From CAYNXB01 sp964401045 (GTDB lineage: Bacteria > Pseudomonadota > Alphaproteobacteria > Sphingomonadales > Sphingomonadaceae): DNA of 39,785 nt. Under the pieces are notes generated by a model. The model worked only from the letters and a program-made list of their open reading frames with translations, did not search any database and was not told the origin of the DNA. Location of the stretch: contig CAYNXB010000020.1 in assembly GCA_964401045.1 (NCBI GenBank), forward strand, positions 1 through 39,785, written 5' to 3'. This document shows positions 1 to 8,508 of this stretch, piece by piece (positions within the stretch are counted from its first letter, which is position 1; each line of letters starts with the position of its first letter). A program made the position numbers and the translations under genes.

Positions 1-679
<679 letters not shown>

Positions 680-778
680 GGTTTCCCCGTATTCAGTTCA
701 TGTTGGACACCGCCCTGCTGGTCCCCCGTCCATTGGCAGGACCGTTCGGCGGCTCGGCTAACGTGTATTATGGCGGCG

Positions 779-806
779 ATATAGGTGCGGTTTTCCTTGG
801 CACAAG
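779..806 (-). promoter_or_regulatory. Putative RpoH (heat-shock) promoter of dnaK
   Basis: Read on the minus strand, CTTGTG (806-801) and CCTATAT (785-779) are separated by 15 nt. This fits the alphaproteobacterial sigma-32 pattern (CTTG, then a C-rich CCTATAT-type -10). A weaker sigma-70 reading (TTGTGC, 16 nt, TATATC) overlaps it. The transcript would start near 771, giving a leader of about 92 nt. The match is by eye. Confidence 0.6.
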
Positions 807-855
807 AGATAGCCAAAGTTAGGGAACGCCTTGTTTCAGCACGGGAGAAAAGCCG

Positions 856-1353
856 GTGAAATCCGCTATTTTGACAGGAATTGCGATCATCCTGCTGAGC
901 GCCGGTTTGGCTGGCTGCCAGCAAGGCGCAGACCAGCCCGCGGCCGAGGCGAGCGAGGCTGCGGCTCCCGATGCGCCCGCCGGGGTCGCGGTATCGAACG
1001 CCCGGCTGGTGCTGCCAGCGGTCCAGGGCAACCCCGGCGCGGTCTATTTCGACGTCGCGAACAATGGCGGCGCGGATACGGCAATCGCCGGCGCGTCCGT
1101 TGAAGGCGCGCAGAGCGCGATGCTCCATACCACCGTGCAATCGGGTGGGATGGCGTCGATGGAGCATATGGACCGCATCCCGCTGGCGAAGGGTGCGACC
1201 GTCTCGTTCGCGCCGGGCGGCAATCACGTGATGGCGATGGATCTTTCGGACACGCTCAAGGCCGGCGGCAGCACCGAAGTGACGCTCACGTTCGCCGACG
1301 GCGACAAGGTCAGCTTCCCGGCAGAAGTCCGCGCTGCCGGAGAAGCCGACTGA
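856..1353 (+). CDS. PCu(A)C-type periplasmic copper chaperone lipoprotein
   Basis: 165 aa. An N-terminal hydrophobic signal ends in the lipobox LAGC (Cys21), so the mature protein should be a lipoprotein on the periplasmic side. The copper site matches the family motif exactly: His91, ten residues, Met102, 21 residues, His124-x-Met126. PCu(A)C proteins carry Cu(I) in the periplasm, typically towards the CuA/CuB sites of cytochrome oxidase. The start is GTG at 856, supported by GGGAG at 843-847. A Sco1 or cytochrome oxidase gene is not in the window, so the client is unknown. The next gene appears to start on its stop codon (CTGA at 1350-1353). Confidence 0.9.
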   Translation: MKSAILTGIAIILLSAGLAGCQQGADQPAAEASEAAAPDAPAGVAVSNARLVLPAVQGNPGAVYFDVANNGGADTAIAGASVEGAQSAMLHTTVQSGGMASMEHMDRIPLAKGATVSFAPGGNHVMAMDLSDTLKAGGSTEVTLTFADGDKVSFPAEVRAAGEAD

Positions 1354-1838
1354 CCGAGACCTGCCCGATCGGCGGCGAGCGGCGACTGACCGAGGGCGAG
1401 GTCGCCCTCGCCCGCTCGGTGTTTGGCGACGCGATCGACTATCGCCAGGTCACCATCCGGCGGCGCAAGTTCTTCCCGTTCCAGCCGCGTAAAACCACGA
1501 TGGCGCCGCGCGGGCACCTGCATTTTCATCCGCTTGGCCAGAGCTATTGCGACGATTTCTCGCAAGTGCCGGCTTCGCGTGCCGGGCTGTTCGTGCATGA
1601 GATGGCGCACGTGTGGCAGACCCAGGCGCGGGGCAAGTGGTACCTGCTCATCCATCGCCATCCGTTCTGCCGCTACGGCTACAGCCTCAAGCCGGGCTGG
1701 ACACTCGAACGCTATGGTATTGAACAGCAGGCCGAGATCGTTCGCCATGCGTTCCTGCTGCGCAACGGTGTCAAGCTGCCGGGGGTGGCCGATGCGGCGG
1801 CGTACGATGGACTGGTGAAGTTTCCCGGCGCACGGTAA
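1350..1838 (+). CDS. Vgr-related protein with HExxH motif, probable CTG start
   Basis: A protein of about 162 aa of the kind annotated 'vgr related protein' in sphingomonads; function unknown. It contains HEMAHVWQTQ, an HExxH zinc-metalloprotease-like motif, plus conserved aromatic and His-rich patches (HLHFHPLGQSY; HRHPFCRYGYSLKPGW). No signal peptide is evident. The first standard start is GTG 1419, but that would remove the in-frame stretch RRLTEGEVALARSVFGDAIDY, which looks like the conserved N-terminus. CTG at 1350 is in frame, overlaps the previous TGA as CTGA, and has GGAG at 1339-1342 seven nt upstream, so I chose it. The reading frame is solid; the start is inferred. Catalysis is unproven, since only the motif is seen. 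Confidence 0.72.
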   Translation: MTETCPIGGERRLTEGEVALARSVFGDAIDYRQVTIRRRKFFPFQPRKTTMAPRGHLHFHPLGQSYCDDFSQVPASRAGLFVHEMAHVWQTQARGKWYLLIHRHPFCRYGYSLKPGWTLERYGIEQQAEIVRHAFLLRNGVKLPGVADAAAYDGLVKFPGAR

Positions 1839-1861
1839 GCCTGGGCTGCGAGGAGAGGACC

Positions 1862-2560
1862 ATGCCCCACGAAATCGATCATGACGCCCTAGTCGAACGT
1901 GTCGCCGCCAGACGCGGTGGAATGCGCCGCACCTTCGACAAGTTCGACCCGGCTCGCACGGCCCACGTCATCATCGACATGCAGAACGGCTTCCTCGAGG
2001 AAGGCGCTCCGGTCGAAGTGCCTGAGGCGCGCACCATCGTCGACAATATCAACCGGGTCAGCCGTGCGATCCGGGATGCCGGCGGGACGAACGTGTTCCT
2101 TCGCTACACCACCAGTGACCTCGATGGGGAATGGTCCGTGTTCGGCCGGCGCATGGGGGCCGAGCTGACCCCCCGCCACAAGGCGGCGTTCATGCCGGGC
2201 TCGCACTACCACCAGTTCTGGCCGGCCCTGGATGTCGCGCCGGAGGACCTGGTGATCGACAAGGGCCGCTTCAGCGGCCTGTGCGCCAACGCCAGCACGC
2301 TGCACGCCGACCTGCAGGCGCGGGGGATCGACACAATGCTGATCACGGGCACTCTCACCAACTGCTGCTGCGAGACGACTGCCCGGGACGCGATGCAGCT
2401 CAATTATCGTGTCAACATGGTGACCGACGCGAATGCGGCATTGAGCGATGCCGAGCACGAGATGACGCTCTTTACGCTCGGCTTCATTTTCGCGGATCTC
2501 TTCACCACCGACGAAGTGGTGGCGGAACTGGCGGCCCAGCGGGCGGTCGAGCCAGCCTGA
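1862..2560 (+). CDS. Isochorismatase-fold cysteine hydrolase
   Basis: 232 aa cytosolic alpha/beta hydrolase of the isochorismatase-like superfamily, which includes N-carbamoylsarcosine amidase, nicotinamidase-like and peroxyureidoacrylate amidohydrolases. The catalytic triad is visible: Asp39 in IIDMQNGF, Lys134 in IDKGRFSG, and Cys169 in TLTNCCCETTARDA. The NCCCE run is unusual only in having three cysteines; Cys169 aligns with the nucleophile. An ATG start follows GGAGAGG at 1852-1858. The PH-domain gene follows after 11 nt, so the two are probably co-transcribed. The substrate cannot be deduced. Confidence 0.88.
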   Translation: MPHEIDHDALVERVAARRGGMRRTFDKFDPARTAHVIIDMQNGFLEEGAPVEVPEARTIVDNINRVSRAIRDAGGTNVFLRYTTSDLDGEWSVFGRRMGAELTPRHKAAFMPGSHYHQFWPALDVAPEDLVIDKGRFSGLCANASTLHADLQARGIDTMLITGTLTNCCCETTARDAMQLNYRVNMVTDANAALSDAEHEMTLFTLGFIFADLFTTDEVVAELAAQRAVEPA

Positions 2561-2571
2561 CCGGAGGCAAG

Positions 2572-3075
2572 ATGGAACAGGCCAAGGATACATTCCGCGC
2601 GTCGTTCGGCGGATGGCTCTGGGGCACCCTCGCGGGCCTCGGAACTGTGCTGCTCGGGCTGGCCGGGATCGGGCTGACGATCAGCGTGGCTGGCGATTGG
2701 GGCGCATGGCCGCTGCTGCTTACCGCCGTGGCGCTGGTGATCGTCATATTCCGCTGGTTCGCGGTGATGAGCTCGCTCTACGAGCTTACCGCGGAGCGGC
2801 TGATCCTGCGGCGCGGGATTTTCCTCAAGAGCATCGACGAGATCGAGCTCTACCGCATCAAGGACGTGCGGATGGATTTCAGCCTGCTCAACCAGATGGC
2901 GGGGATCGGCACGATCTGCGTCACCTCGAGCGATGAGACGACCCGGAATCGCGAGTTGAACATGCGCTTCGTCCCCAAGGCGAAGCAGCGGCGCGAGATG
3001 CTGCGCGCGCTGGTCGATGCCGCGCGCCGCAGGCGCGGTGTGCGTGAGATGGACATGTTCACCGATCCGGCCTGA
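2572..3075 (+). CDS. PH-domain (bPH2/DUF304) membrane protein
   Basis: 167 aa. Two adjacent membrane segments at about residues 16-38 and 46-63 are followed by a bacterial PH-like domain (about 69-155) with the family signature YELTAERLILRRGIF and the turn LYRIKDVRMD. Proteins of this kind (YdbS/YdbT-like) sit in the inner membrane with the PH-like domain in the cytosol; their role is poorly known. The start is ATG 2572, with GGAGG at 2562-2566. An open frame continues upstream through the preceding gene, but that part is its shadow. C-terminal residues are Arg-rich (DAARRRRGVRE). Confidence 0.85.
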   Translation: MEQAKDTFRASFGGWLWGTLAGLGTVLLGLAGIGLTISVAGDWGAWPLLLTAVALVIVIFRWFAVMSSLYELTAERLILRRGIFLKSIDEIELYRIKDVRMDFSLLNQMAGIGTICVTSSDETTRNRELNMRFVPKAKQRREMLRALVDAARRRRGVREMDMFTDPA

Positions 3076-3173
3076 GGGCGCGCGCGTCGGGGTTGAGTAA
3101 AGCGGTTTCAAACGATACTAGATCGCGCCATCAGCCGGGCGGCCCAACCCGCGCCCGGACCAATGGCACACCC

Positions 3174-4334
3174 ATGCAGCTCTCCGACTATGGCATGTCG
3201 CGCCAACGCGGCTTCCTTGCGCATTACGAAATCGACGGGATCGACCTTCCCGCCTTGCTCGCCCCGGTAGCCGAGACCGCCGGGCAGCTCTCCGACCTCC
3301 TGACCAGCGGCCGCGTGCGCCACTGGCTCGCCCAGCTCGGCGATCCGGGGCTGGAGGAATGGGCACGCGAAGCGCCCGAGGAGCAGGTGCGCACCGCGAT
3401 GGTGCACTACTCGTTCCTGGTGCAGGCCTATGTGTGGGGTGAGCCGGAGCCGCCTGCGTTCCTTCCGGCGAACCTTGCCCGCCCGATCGTCGCCATCGCC
3501 CACCGGCTCGGCCAGGCGCCGCTGCTGCCCTACTCCGGCTATGTGCTCGATAACTGGGCGCGGCTCGACAAGGCGGGGCCGATCACCCTTGAGAACATCT
3601 ACATGTACCAGAACTTCCTCGGCGGGGCCGACGAGAACTGGTTTGTGATGGTCCACGTCGCGATCGAGGCCGAGGCCGGCGTCCTGCTCGACAACGCCAC
3701 CAAACTGGTGCGGATCGCGCGCGAAGGCGACAAGGCCGAAGTCGAACGCCTGCTGGTCGAAATGGACGCCGCGTGGGAACGGATCTACGCCCACTTCGGT
3801 CGCATGCCGGAGCGCTGCGATCCCTACGTCTATTTCCACCGCGTGCGCCCCTACATCCACGGATGGGCAAACAATCCAGCGTTCGACGGCGGCCTGATCT
3901 ATGAGGGCGTCGACAAGTTCGCTGGCAAGCCGCAGGCGTTCCGCGGGCAAACCGGGTCGCAAAGCTCGATCGTTCCGGCGATGGATGCGCTGTTCGCGGT
4001 GGGCCACAGTGCCGATCCTCTCAAGACCTTCCTCGACGAGTTGCACCAGTACCGCCCGGTGCCGCATCGTAAGTTCATCGAGGACCTGGCCACGCAATCG
4101 ACCTTGCGCGCGTTCGTGGCGGACTCGGGCTCGGACAGCCTCAAGGCGGCGTTCAACGCCTGCGTCGAGCAGGCCGCGCGGTTCCGCACGCGCCACCTCG
4201 AATACGCCGCGAGCTACATCAACAAGCAGGCGAGCTCGATTCCCGGCAACGACCCCGATGTCGGCACCGGCGGCACCCCGTTTATGCGCTATCTGAAGAA
4301 GCACCGCGACGAGAACCGCGCGCAAACGGTCTGA
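3174..4334 (+). CDS. Indoleamine 2,3-dioxygenase family haem protein
   Basis: 386 aa. Matches indoleamine 2,3-dioxygenase (IDO), which opens the indole ring of tryptophan to N-formylkynurenine using haem and O2. Conserved parts: YFHRVRPYIHGW (Arg225 corresponds to human IDO1 Arg231), the segment GGLIYEGV...QTGSQSSIVPAMDALF, the proximal haem ligand His341 in RTRHLEYAASYIN, and the C-terminal GTGGTPFMRYLK loop. The length is near that of human IDO1 (403). ATG 3174 is chosen because the conserved sequence begins soon after; it has no clear Shine-Dalgarno site, and TTG 3093 would add a low-complexity 27-residue leader. No kynurenine pathway gene lies nearby, so the real substrate and pathway are open. 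Confidence 0.88.
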   Translation: MQLSDYGMSRQRGFLAHYEIDGIDLPALLAPVAETAGQLSDLLTSGRVRHWLAQLGDPGLEEWAREAPEEQVRTAMVHYSFLVQAYVWGEPEPPAFLPANLARPIVAIAHRLGQAPLLPYSGYVLDNWARLDKAGPITLENIYMYQNFLGGADENWFVMVHVAIEAEAGVLLDNATKLVRIAREGDKAEVERLLVEMDAAWERIYAHFGRMPERCDPYVYFHRVRPYIHGWANNPAFDGGLIYEGVDKFAGKPQAFRGQTGSQSSIVPAMDALFAVGHSADPLKTFLDELHQYRPVPHRKFIEDLATQSTLRAFVADSGSDSLKAAFNACVEQAARFRTRHLEYAASYINKQASSIPGNDPDVGTGGTPFMRYLKKHRDENRAQTV

Positions 4335-4373
4335 CGGCCGGACCCGATTGCCGCCCAAAGCATTGCGCAAGCG

Positions 4374-5330
4374 ATGGCATCGGGCGGCAAGAGAGTTCTG
4401 TTCGCGGCGCTGGCCGGCAACCTGGCGATCGCGGCGAGCAAGTTCGCGGCGGCGTTTATTGCCGGCAGCTCGTCGATGCTCACTGAAGGCATCCACTCGC
4501 TGGTCGACAGCGGCAACCAGGTATTGATGCTCTACGGCCGCAATCGTTCGCAGATGCCGCCCGATAAGCTCCACCCACTCGGATATGGCCGCGAGATCTA
4601 CTTCTGGGGCTTCGTGGTCGCGCTGCTGATCTTCACAACCGGCGCGGGGATGTCGTTTTACGAAGGCTGGCTGCACTACCGCGACCCCGAGATGCTTACG
4701 CTGCCGTGGGTAAATTTCCTGGTGCTCGGCCTCGCGTTCGTGTTCGAAGGCACCTCGCTTATGGTTGCCTTCCGCGAGTTCGCGCGCACCCGTCCGCCCG
4801 AGCTGAGCTGGTGGCGCGCCCTGCGCCAAAGCAAGGACCCGACGGTGTTCGTGGTACTGATCGAGGATTCCGCTGCGCTCGCGGGCATCCTCATCGCGGC
4901 GGTGTTTATCGGCCTGACCGTAATGACCGGCGATGCCCGCTGGGACGGCATCGGCTCGATGACGATCGGCGTGCTGCTCGCAGTGGTGGCGGTCATGCTC
5001 GCCAGCGAGTGCAAGGCGCTGCTGATCGGCGAAACCGCCGATCCAGCCGTCCAGCGCTCGATCGACCGCATCGCCACCGAGCAGAAGGGCGTATGCGTGG
5101 TGAACGAAGTGCTCACGGTGCAACTGTCGCCGCAGCAGATCGTGGTGATGGTCAGCCTGGATTTCGATGACGACCTGTCGTTGTCACGGGTGGAAGCCAT
5201 CGCCGCCGAAATCGAGCGGCAGGCGATCAAGGCTCACCCGGAGGTGATGCGCCTGTTCATTCGTCCGCAACCTCGCCAGGAGGCCAGCCAGGAGCGAACC
5301 CGGCTGGCCTCGGCGAATGCGTTGGACTGA
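4374..5330 (+). CDS. Cation diffusion facilitator transporter (ZnT9-like)
   Basis: 318 aa inner-membrane metal/proton antiporter. The CDF signature lies in TM2 with His41-xxx-Asp45 (EGIHSLVDSGNQ). The matching TM5 site is IEDSAALAG (Glu164, Asp165), the less usual ZnT9-like form rather than HxxxD. Six hydrophobic segments are followed by a cytosolic C-terminal domain (about 222-300) ending in a short charged tail. Members export Zn2+, Fe2+, Mn2+ or Co2+; the changed TM5 site makes metal choice uncertain. ATG 4374 follows the previous gene by 39 nt. Its TGA is one nt from the stop of the convergent lipoprotein gene. Confidence 0.88.
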   Translation: MASGGKRVLFAALAGNLAIAASKFAAAFIAGSSSMLTEGIHSLVDSGNQVLMLYGRNRSQMPPDKLHPLGYGREIYFWGFVVALLIFTTGAGMSFYEGWLHYRDPEMLTLPWVNFLVLGLAFVFEGTSLMVAFREFARTRPPELSWWRALRQSKDPTVFVVLIEDSAALAGILIAAVFIGLTVMTGDARWDGIGSMTIGVLLAVVAVMLASECKALLIGETADPAVQRSIDRIATEQKGVCVVNEVLTVQLSPQQIVVMVSLDFDDDLSLSRVEAIAAEIERQAIKAHPEVMRLFIRPQPRQEASQERTRLASANALD

Positions 5331-5331
5331 C

Positions 5332-5607
5332 TCAGCGCCGGTCGCGGCGGCAATCGACTTCGTACTCGTGGCCGCGCGAATCGCGGCGGTAGCACTTGCC
5401 ATCCTTCTCGATCAGTGCACCGCCGACCGCGCCGGCCGCGGCACCGATTGCCGCGCCCGTGCCGACGTCACCGCCCGTAACCGCGGCGACACCGGCGCCA
5501 GCCGCAGCCCCCGCCAGCCCGCCTTCGGCCGCATAGTTGTCGGCGCAAGCGCCGAGCGCAAGCGCCGAGACGAGCAGCGCGGGGGTAACAAGGGTTCGCA
5601 AAGTCAT
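5332..5607 (-). CDS. Glycine-zipper lipoprotein
   Basis: 91 aa. The signal peptide ends in LGAC (Cys20-type lipobox), followed by a Gly/Ala zipper region (repeated GxxxG/AxxxG: GLAGAAAGAGVAAVTGG, GTGAAIGAAAGAVGGAL). This is typical of small outer-membrane or periplasmic lipoproteins of the YmgG/Rick_17kDa type. The tail is charged with two Cys (KCYRRD...EYEVDCRRDRR), possibly a disulfide. The ATG start has GGAGAG directly upstream on the minus strand. Role unknown; probably envelope structure. Confidence 0.82.
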   Translation of the reverse strand: MTLRTLVTPALLVSALALGACADNYAAEGGLAGAAAGAGVAAVTGGDVGTGAAIGAAAGAVGGALIEKDGKCYRRDSRGHEYEVDCRRDRR

Positions 5608-5772
5608 CGTTTCTCTCCGTTAACGGTTAGGAGGCCAACGATCGGAAACCTCGCGCCGTTCCTTCATATTCCGGCGAAGCGCCCCCCGCGCGCGACGGTG
5701 CCGGAGGTGCCGTACGCCCGGGGATCGACGCCATTCCACGATGCCTTAACTTTCGAGGCGTATTCGCCCCTC

Positions 5773-6225
5773 ATGCTGGAAGGGCAGGAAATCCGTGCGG
5801 AAACCGGCCCGGCGCAATTCCGCGGCGAGTTTCTCGGCTATTGCGCTCTAATTGAGGATCATGCGGCCGATGCCCTCGAACGGCTGGTCGAATTAGGCGA
5901 GTTGAAGAAAGCGCCCCATCTTTTTGGACAGAAGTTCGGAGCGCTCGCGCGACACGTTCATCATCCGAAACTATGGCTCCATCCCGCTCACGTGGACCAG
6001 GTGCTGGGAGAGCTGTCCCGCCTCGTCGAGTTGCGGGGCGCGATTTGCCATGCGTTGATGGAAGAGGCGACGATCGAAGGGCACCCCGGGCTTACGTGGC
6101 GCCTGCCGGGGGACAAGGATTGGCGAAACAGAAAATCGCTGACCGATCAGGAGCTTGCCGGCTTGCTTTCGGACCTCAAGCACCAGACGAAGCGGTTTCG
6201 CAACCAGCTTCTCAAACAGCTCTAG
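5773..6225 (+). CDS. Hypothetical protein of unknown family
   Basis: About 150 aa from ATG 5773; in-frame GTGs at 5707 and 5698 would extend it. No Shine-Dalgarno site supports ATG 5773. I recognise no domain. It is soluble and looks helical, rich in His, Leu and charged residues (e.g. LERLVELGELKKAPHLFGQKFG and RHVHHPKLWLHPAHV), with a basic C-terminus (KHQTKRFRNQLLKQL). A hand count gives 52-62% GC per 60-nt line over 5821-6000, lower than the neighbours, so it may be a later arrival. It shares its last four bases (CTAG) with the end of grpE on the other strand. The region 5608-5772 upstream holds the lipoprotein leader and otherwise nothing clear. Confidence 0.6.
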   Translation: MLEGQEIRAETGPAQFRGEFLGYCALIEDHAADALERLVELGELKKAPHLFGQKFGALARHVHHPKLWLHPAHVDQVLGELSRLVELRGAICHALMEEATIEGHPGLTWRLPGDKDWRNRKSLTDQELAGLLSDLKHQTKRFRNQLLKQL

Positions 6226-6797
6226 TCCGGCTTCTTCGCCACACCGACCATCGCGGGACGCAGTAGCCGGTCCTTGATCATGTAGCCCGGCTGGATTTCC
6301 TGCACGACCGTGCCCGGCGCCGCTTCGTCCGAGGGGATTTCGAGCATTGCCTGGTGTTGATTGGGATCGAGCGGCAGGCCCTTGGCGGCGATGCGGCTTA
6401 TACCGTGCGCCGCGAACGCCTTCTCCAGTTCGCGCTGGGTCGCTTCGATCCCCGTTACCAGGCTCTTGAGCCGCGGATCGTCGTGCAATTCGTTTGGCAC
6501 CGCATCGATCGCCCGGGCGAGGTTGTCGGCGATCGACAGCATGTCGCGCGCGAAGCCGGTCGCGGCGTAGGCGCGCGCGTCCTGCACTTCCTTCTCCATC
6601 CGCCGGCGCACGTTCTGCACTTCCGCCTTGGCGTAGAGTACGTCCTGCTGAGCGGTTTCGAGGTCCCCGCGCAGTGCCTCGAGCGCATCGGCGACACTGC
6701 CGTCCGCTTCGTCATCGCCCTTGTCGAGCAATTCCTCGGGCACCCCGGCCAGTTCCTTTTCCACCGCTTCGTCGCGCGATTTATCGTCCGGGTTCAT
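6222..6797 (-). CDS. grpE: Nucleotide exchange factor GrpE
   Basis: 191 aa dimeric co-chaperone that releases ADP from DnaK. An acidic disordered N-terminus (about 1-40) is followed by a long helical coiled-coil region (about 40-95, with VLYAKAEVQNVRRRMEKEV) and the beta-wing domain with the family end motif VVQEIQPGYMIKDRLLRPAMVGVAK. ATG at 6797. It lies 14 nt downstream of hrcA on the same strand, the usual hrcA-grpE operon. Its stop codon overlaps that of the convergent orphan gene (6222-6225). Confidence 0.97.
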   Translation of the reverse strand: MNPDDKSRDEAVEKELAGVPEELLDKGDDEADGSVADALEALRGDLETAQQDVLYAKAEVQNVRRRMEKEVQDARAYAATGFARDMLSIADNLARAIDAVPNELHDDPRLKSLVTGIEATQRELEKAFAAHGISRIAAKGLPLDPNQHQAMLEIPSDEAAPGTVVQEIQPGYMIKDRLLRPAMVGVAKKPD

Positions 6798-6811
6798 TGA
6801 TCTTTTTCCAG

Positions 6812-7855
6812 CTATCCGATGAGTTTGCCCAAGCTCTGGGCGGTAAAATCTACCATGGGCACGACTCGCGCGTAATTCAACCGAGTCGGCCCGATCACGC
6901 CGAGCACGCCGATAACCCGGCCCTCCCGGTCGCGATAGGGCGAAGCGATTACTGCCGAACCGGAGAGCGCGAACAGGCGATTTTCGGATCCGATGAAGAT
7001 CCGCGTCGCCTCGGCCTCGCGCGCGCTATCGAGCAGGCCGGCGACCGATTGCTTGTTCTCCAGGTCATCGATCAGCTGGCGCACCCGCTCGATGTCGCCG
7101 AGCGCGCTCTCGTCGAGTAGGTTCGCCTGTCCGCGGATGATCAGCACCGGACGCCGCGCCGCATCCTCGGTCCACACCGCGAGCCCGCGCGTCACGAGGT
7201 CGCGGCTGGCTTCGTCGAGCGCGCCTCGGCCGGAGGCGATCTCGGACTCGAGCACAATCGCGGCATCGGCCAGCGTGCGGCCCGCAAGCCGCGCGGCGAT
7301 GAAATTGCTGGCCTGTTCCAGCGCCGAGCGCGTCGTTCCCACCGGCACGTCGAGCACCCGGTTCTCGATCTGCCCATCCTCGCTCACCAGGATCGCCAGC
7401 GCCTTGTCGCGCGATAGCGGGACCAGGTTGAGCTGGCTCAGGCGCGGCTCACGCCGCGGCACCATCACCACCCCGGCAGCGGCGGTGAGATCGGAGAGGA
7501 GCGCACTGGTCTTCTCCAGCGCCGCTTCGATCGGGCCGGGATTGCCGAGGCGCTGCTCGATTGCCGCCCGCTCCTCTGCGCTGGGCTCGGCGACCTGCAT
7601 CATCCCATCGACGAACAGGCGCAGGCCGATATCGGTCGGCATCCGTCCGGCACTGGTGTGCGGTGCGGCGAGGAGGCCCAGGTTCTCGAGATCGGCCAGC
7701 ACGGAACGGATCGAGGCCGGCGACAGGTTGAGCCCGGTTTCACCGGCAAGCGTTTTCGAGCCGACCGGGTGCCCGCTCGTCAGGTAGCCCTCCACCACCA
7801 GGCGGAAGATGGACCGGGCGCGGTCGGTCAGTTCGGTGACGGGGAGATTGGCCAT
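6812..7855 (-). CDS. hrcA: Heat-inducible transcription repressor HrcA
   Basis: 347 aa, the usual family length. An N-terminal winged-helix domain (about 5-75: LTDRARSIFRLVVEGYL, VGSKTLA, LSPASIRSVLADLE) is followed by the GAF-like core and the closing motif GVIGPTRLNYARVVPMVDFTAQSLG. HrcA binds the CIRCE inverted repeat upstream of groESL-type operons and needs GroEL for folding. I saw no CIRCE element in this window, so its targets lie elsewhere. ATG at 7855; the frame is open further upstream but that sequence belongs to the next gene's shadow. Forms an operon with grpE. Confidence 0.96.
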   Translation of the reverse strand: MANLPVTELTDRARSIFRLVVEGYLTSGHPVGSKTLAGETGLNLSPASIRSVLADLENLGLLAAPHTSAGRMPTDIGLRLFVDGMMQVAEPSAEERAAIEQRLGNPGPIEAALEKTSALLSDLTAAAGVVMVPRREPRLSQLNLVPLSRDKALAILVSEDGQIENRVLDVPVGTTRSALEQASNFIAARLAGRTLADAAIVLESEIASGRGALDEASRDLVTRGLAVWTEDAARRPVLIIRGQANLLDESALGDIERVRQLIDDLENKQSVAGLLDSAREAEATRIFIGSENRLFALSGSAVIASPYRDREGRVIGVLGVIGPTRLNYARVVPMVDFTAQSLGKLIG

Positions 7856-7890
7856 CGTGCGGACCAGATAGGGCCGCCTGGCGCAAGTGG

Positions 7891-8400
7891 CTAGCCGCCG
7901 CGCTGATCGTATTCGAAGCGGTTCTCCGCCCGGCCGACAAGATCGTCGAGCGGCAGCTCCTGCCAGGCATTCTGAAGATCGGGCTCGATCGCCTGCAGCG
8001 CATCCACCCGGCAGCCAAGATTCCAGTCGAGCGAATCTGCCCGAGTGGCAGAAATCCAGCGGACGTTCACGCTCGGGGCGTCGGTGTGAGCCGGGCCCGG
8101 GCAGTTCGCCATATCGTAGCGTACCGCGCCCGCGGGACGGAACGGGCGGATACGATCGAAGAAGGCACGCACCTGTTTGGCCGAGGCGCTGAATTCGTGG
8201 CGGCCCTTCGTCTTCACGAACCGGCCGCCTTCGTAAACGCCGTGGCCGTCTGCATCGAGCGTCAGGGAAAACACCGGGCAACTGCCAAAGCATGGCGTGG
8301 TTTCGAAGGTCACCTGGCGCGGCGGTTCGGAGCCCGCCCCCGAGGTGGTGGTGACGCAGCCGGCCAGTGAAACGGCGGCGAGAGCAGCTATCCAGCGCAT
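7891..8400 (-). CDS. DUF6438-domain lipoprotein
   Basis: 169 aa. The signal peptide with lipobox LAGC (Cys15) indicates a lipoprotein. The mature part has the DUF6438 signature TPCFGSCPVFSLTLDADGHG followed by VYEGGRFVKTKGRH, with paired Cys residues and two further Cys at NCPGP and GCRVD. The family is widespread and functionally uncharacterised. It lies 35 nt upstream of hrcA on the same strand, so some read-through into the heat-shock operon is possible. ATG at 8400. Confidence 0.82.
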   Translation of the reverse strand: MRWIAALAAVSLAGCVTTTSGAGSEPPRQVTFETTPCFGSCPVFSLTLDADGHGVYEGGRFVKTKGRHEFSASAKQVRAFFDRIRPFRPAGAVRYDMANCPGPAHTDAPSVNVRWISATRADSLDWNLGCRVDALQAIEPDLQNAWQELPLDDLVGRAENRFEYDQRGG

Positions 8401-8508
8401 AAGTTTCCTTCGATGGGTCTTGTCTTAGTCGATTTCCCAAAATGAATTGGCAACGTGAACCCCCGCTGGCTAGGGGGAGTTCCTGATTAGCAAAAAATCG
8501 AGATTGCC

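Noticed and set aside
3093..3173. TTG 3093 as the IDO start
   Set aside because: The extra 27 residues are polar, unconserved-looking and lack a ribosome-binding site; TTGAGT there may instead be part of a weak promoter.
3108..5123. Long open frame on the minus strand opposite IDO and CDF genes
   Set aside because: It is the GC-rich antisense shadow of two clear genes; its product is low-complexity and His/Arg-rich with no known motif.
7856..7890. CTTGCG / CCTATCT pair upstream of hrcA as a second heat-shock promoter
   Set aside because: The boxes are only about 9-11 nt apart, too close for RpoH spacing.
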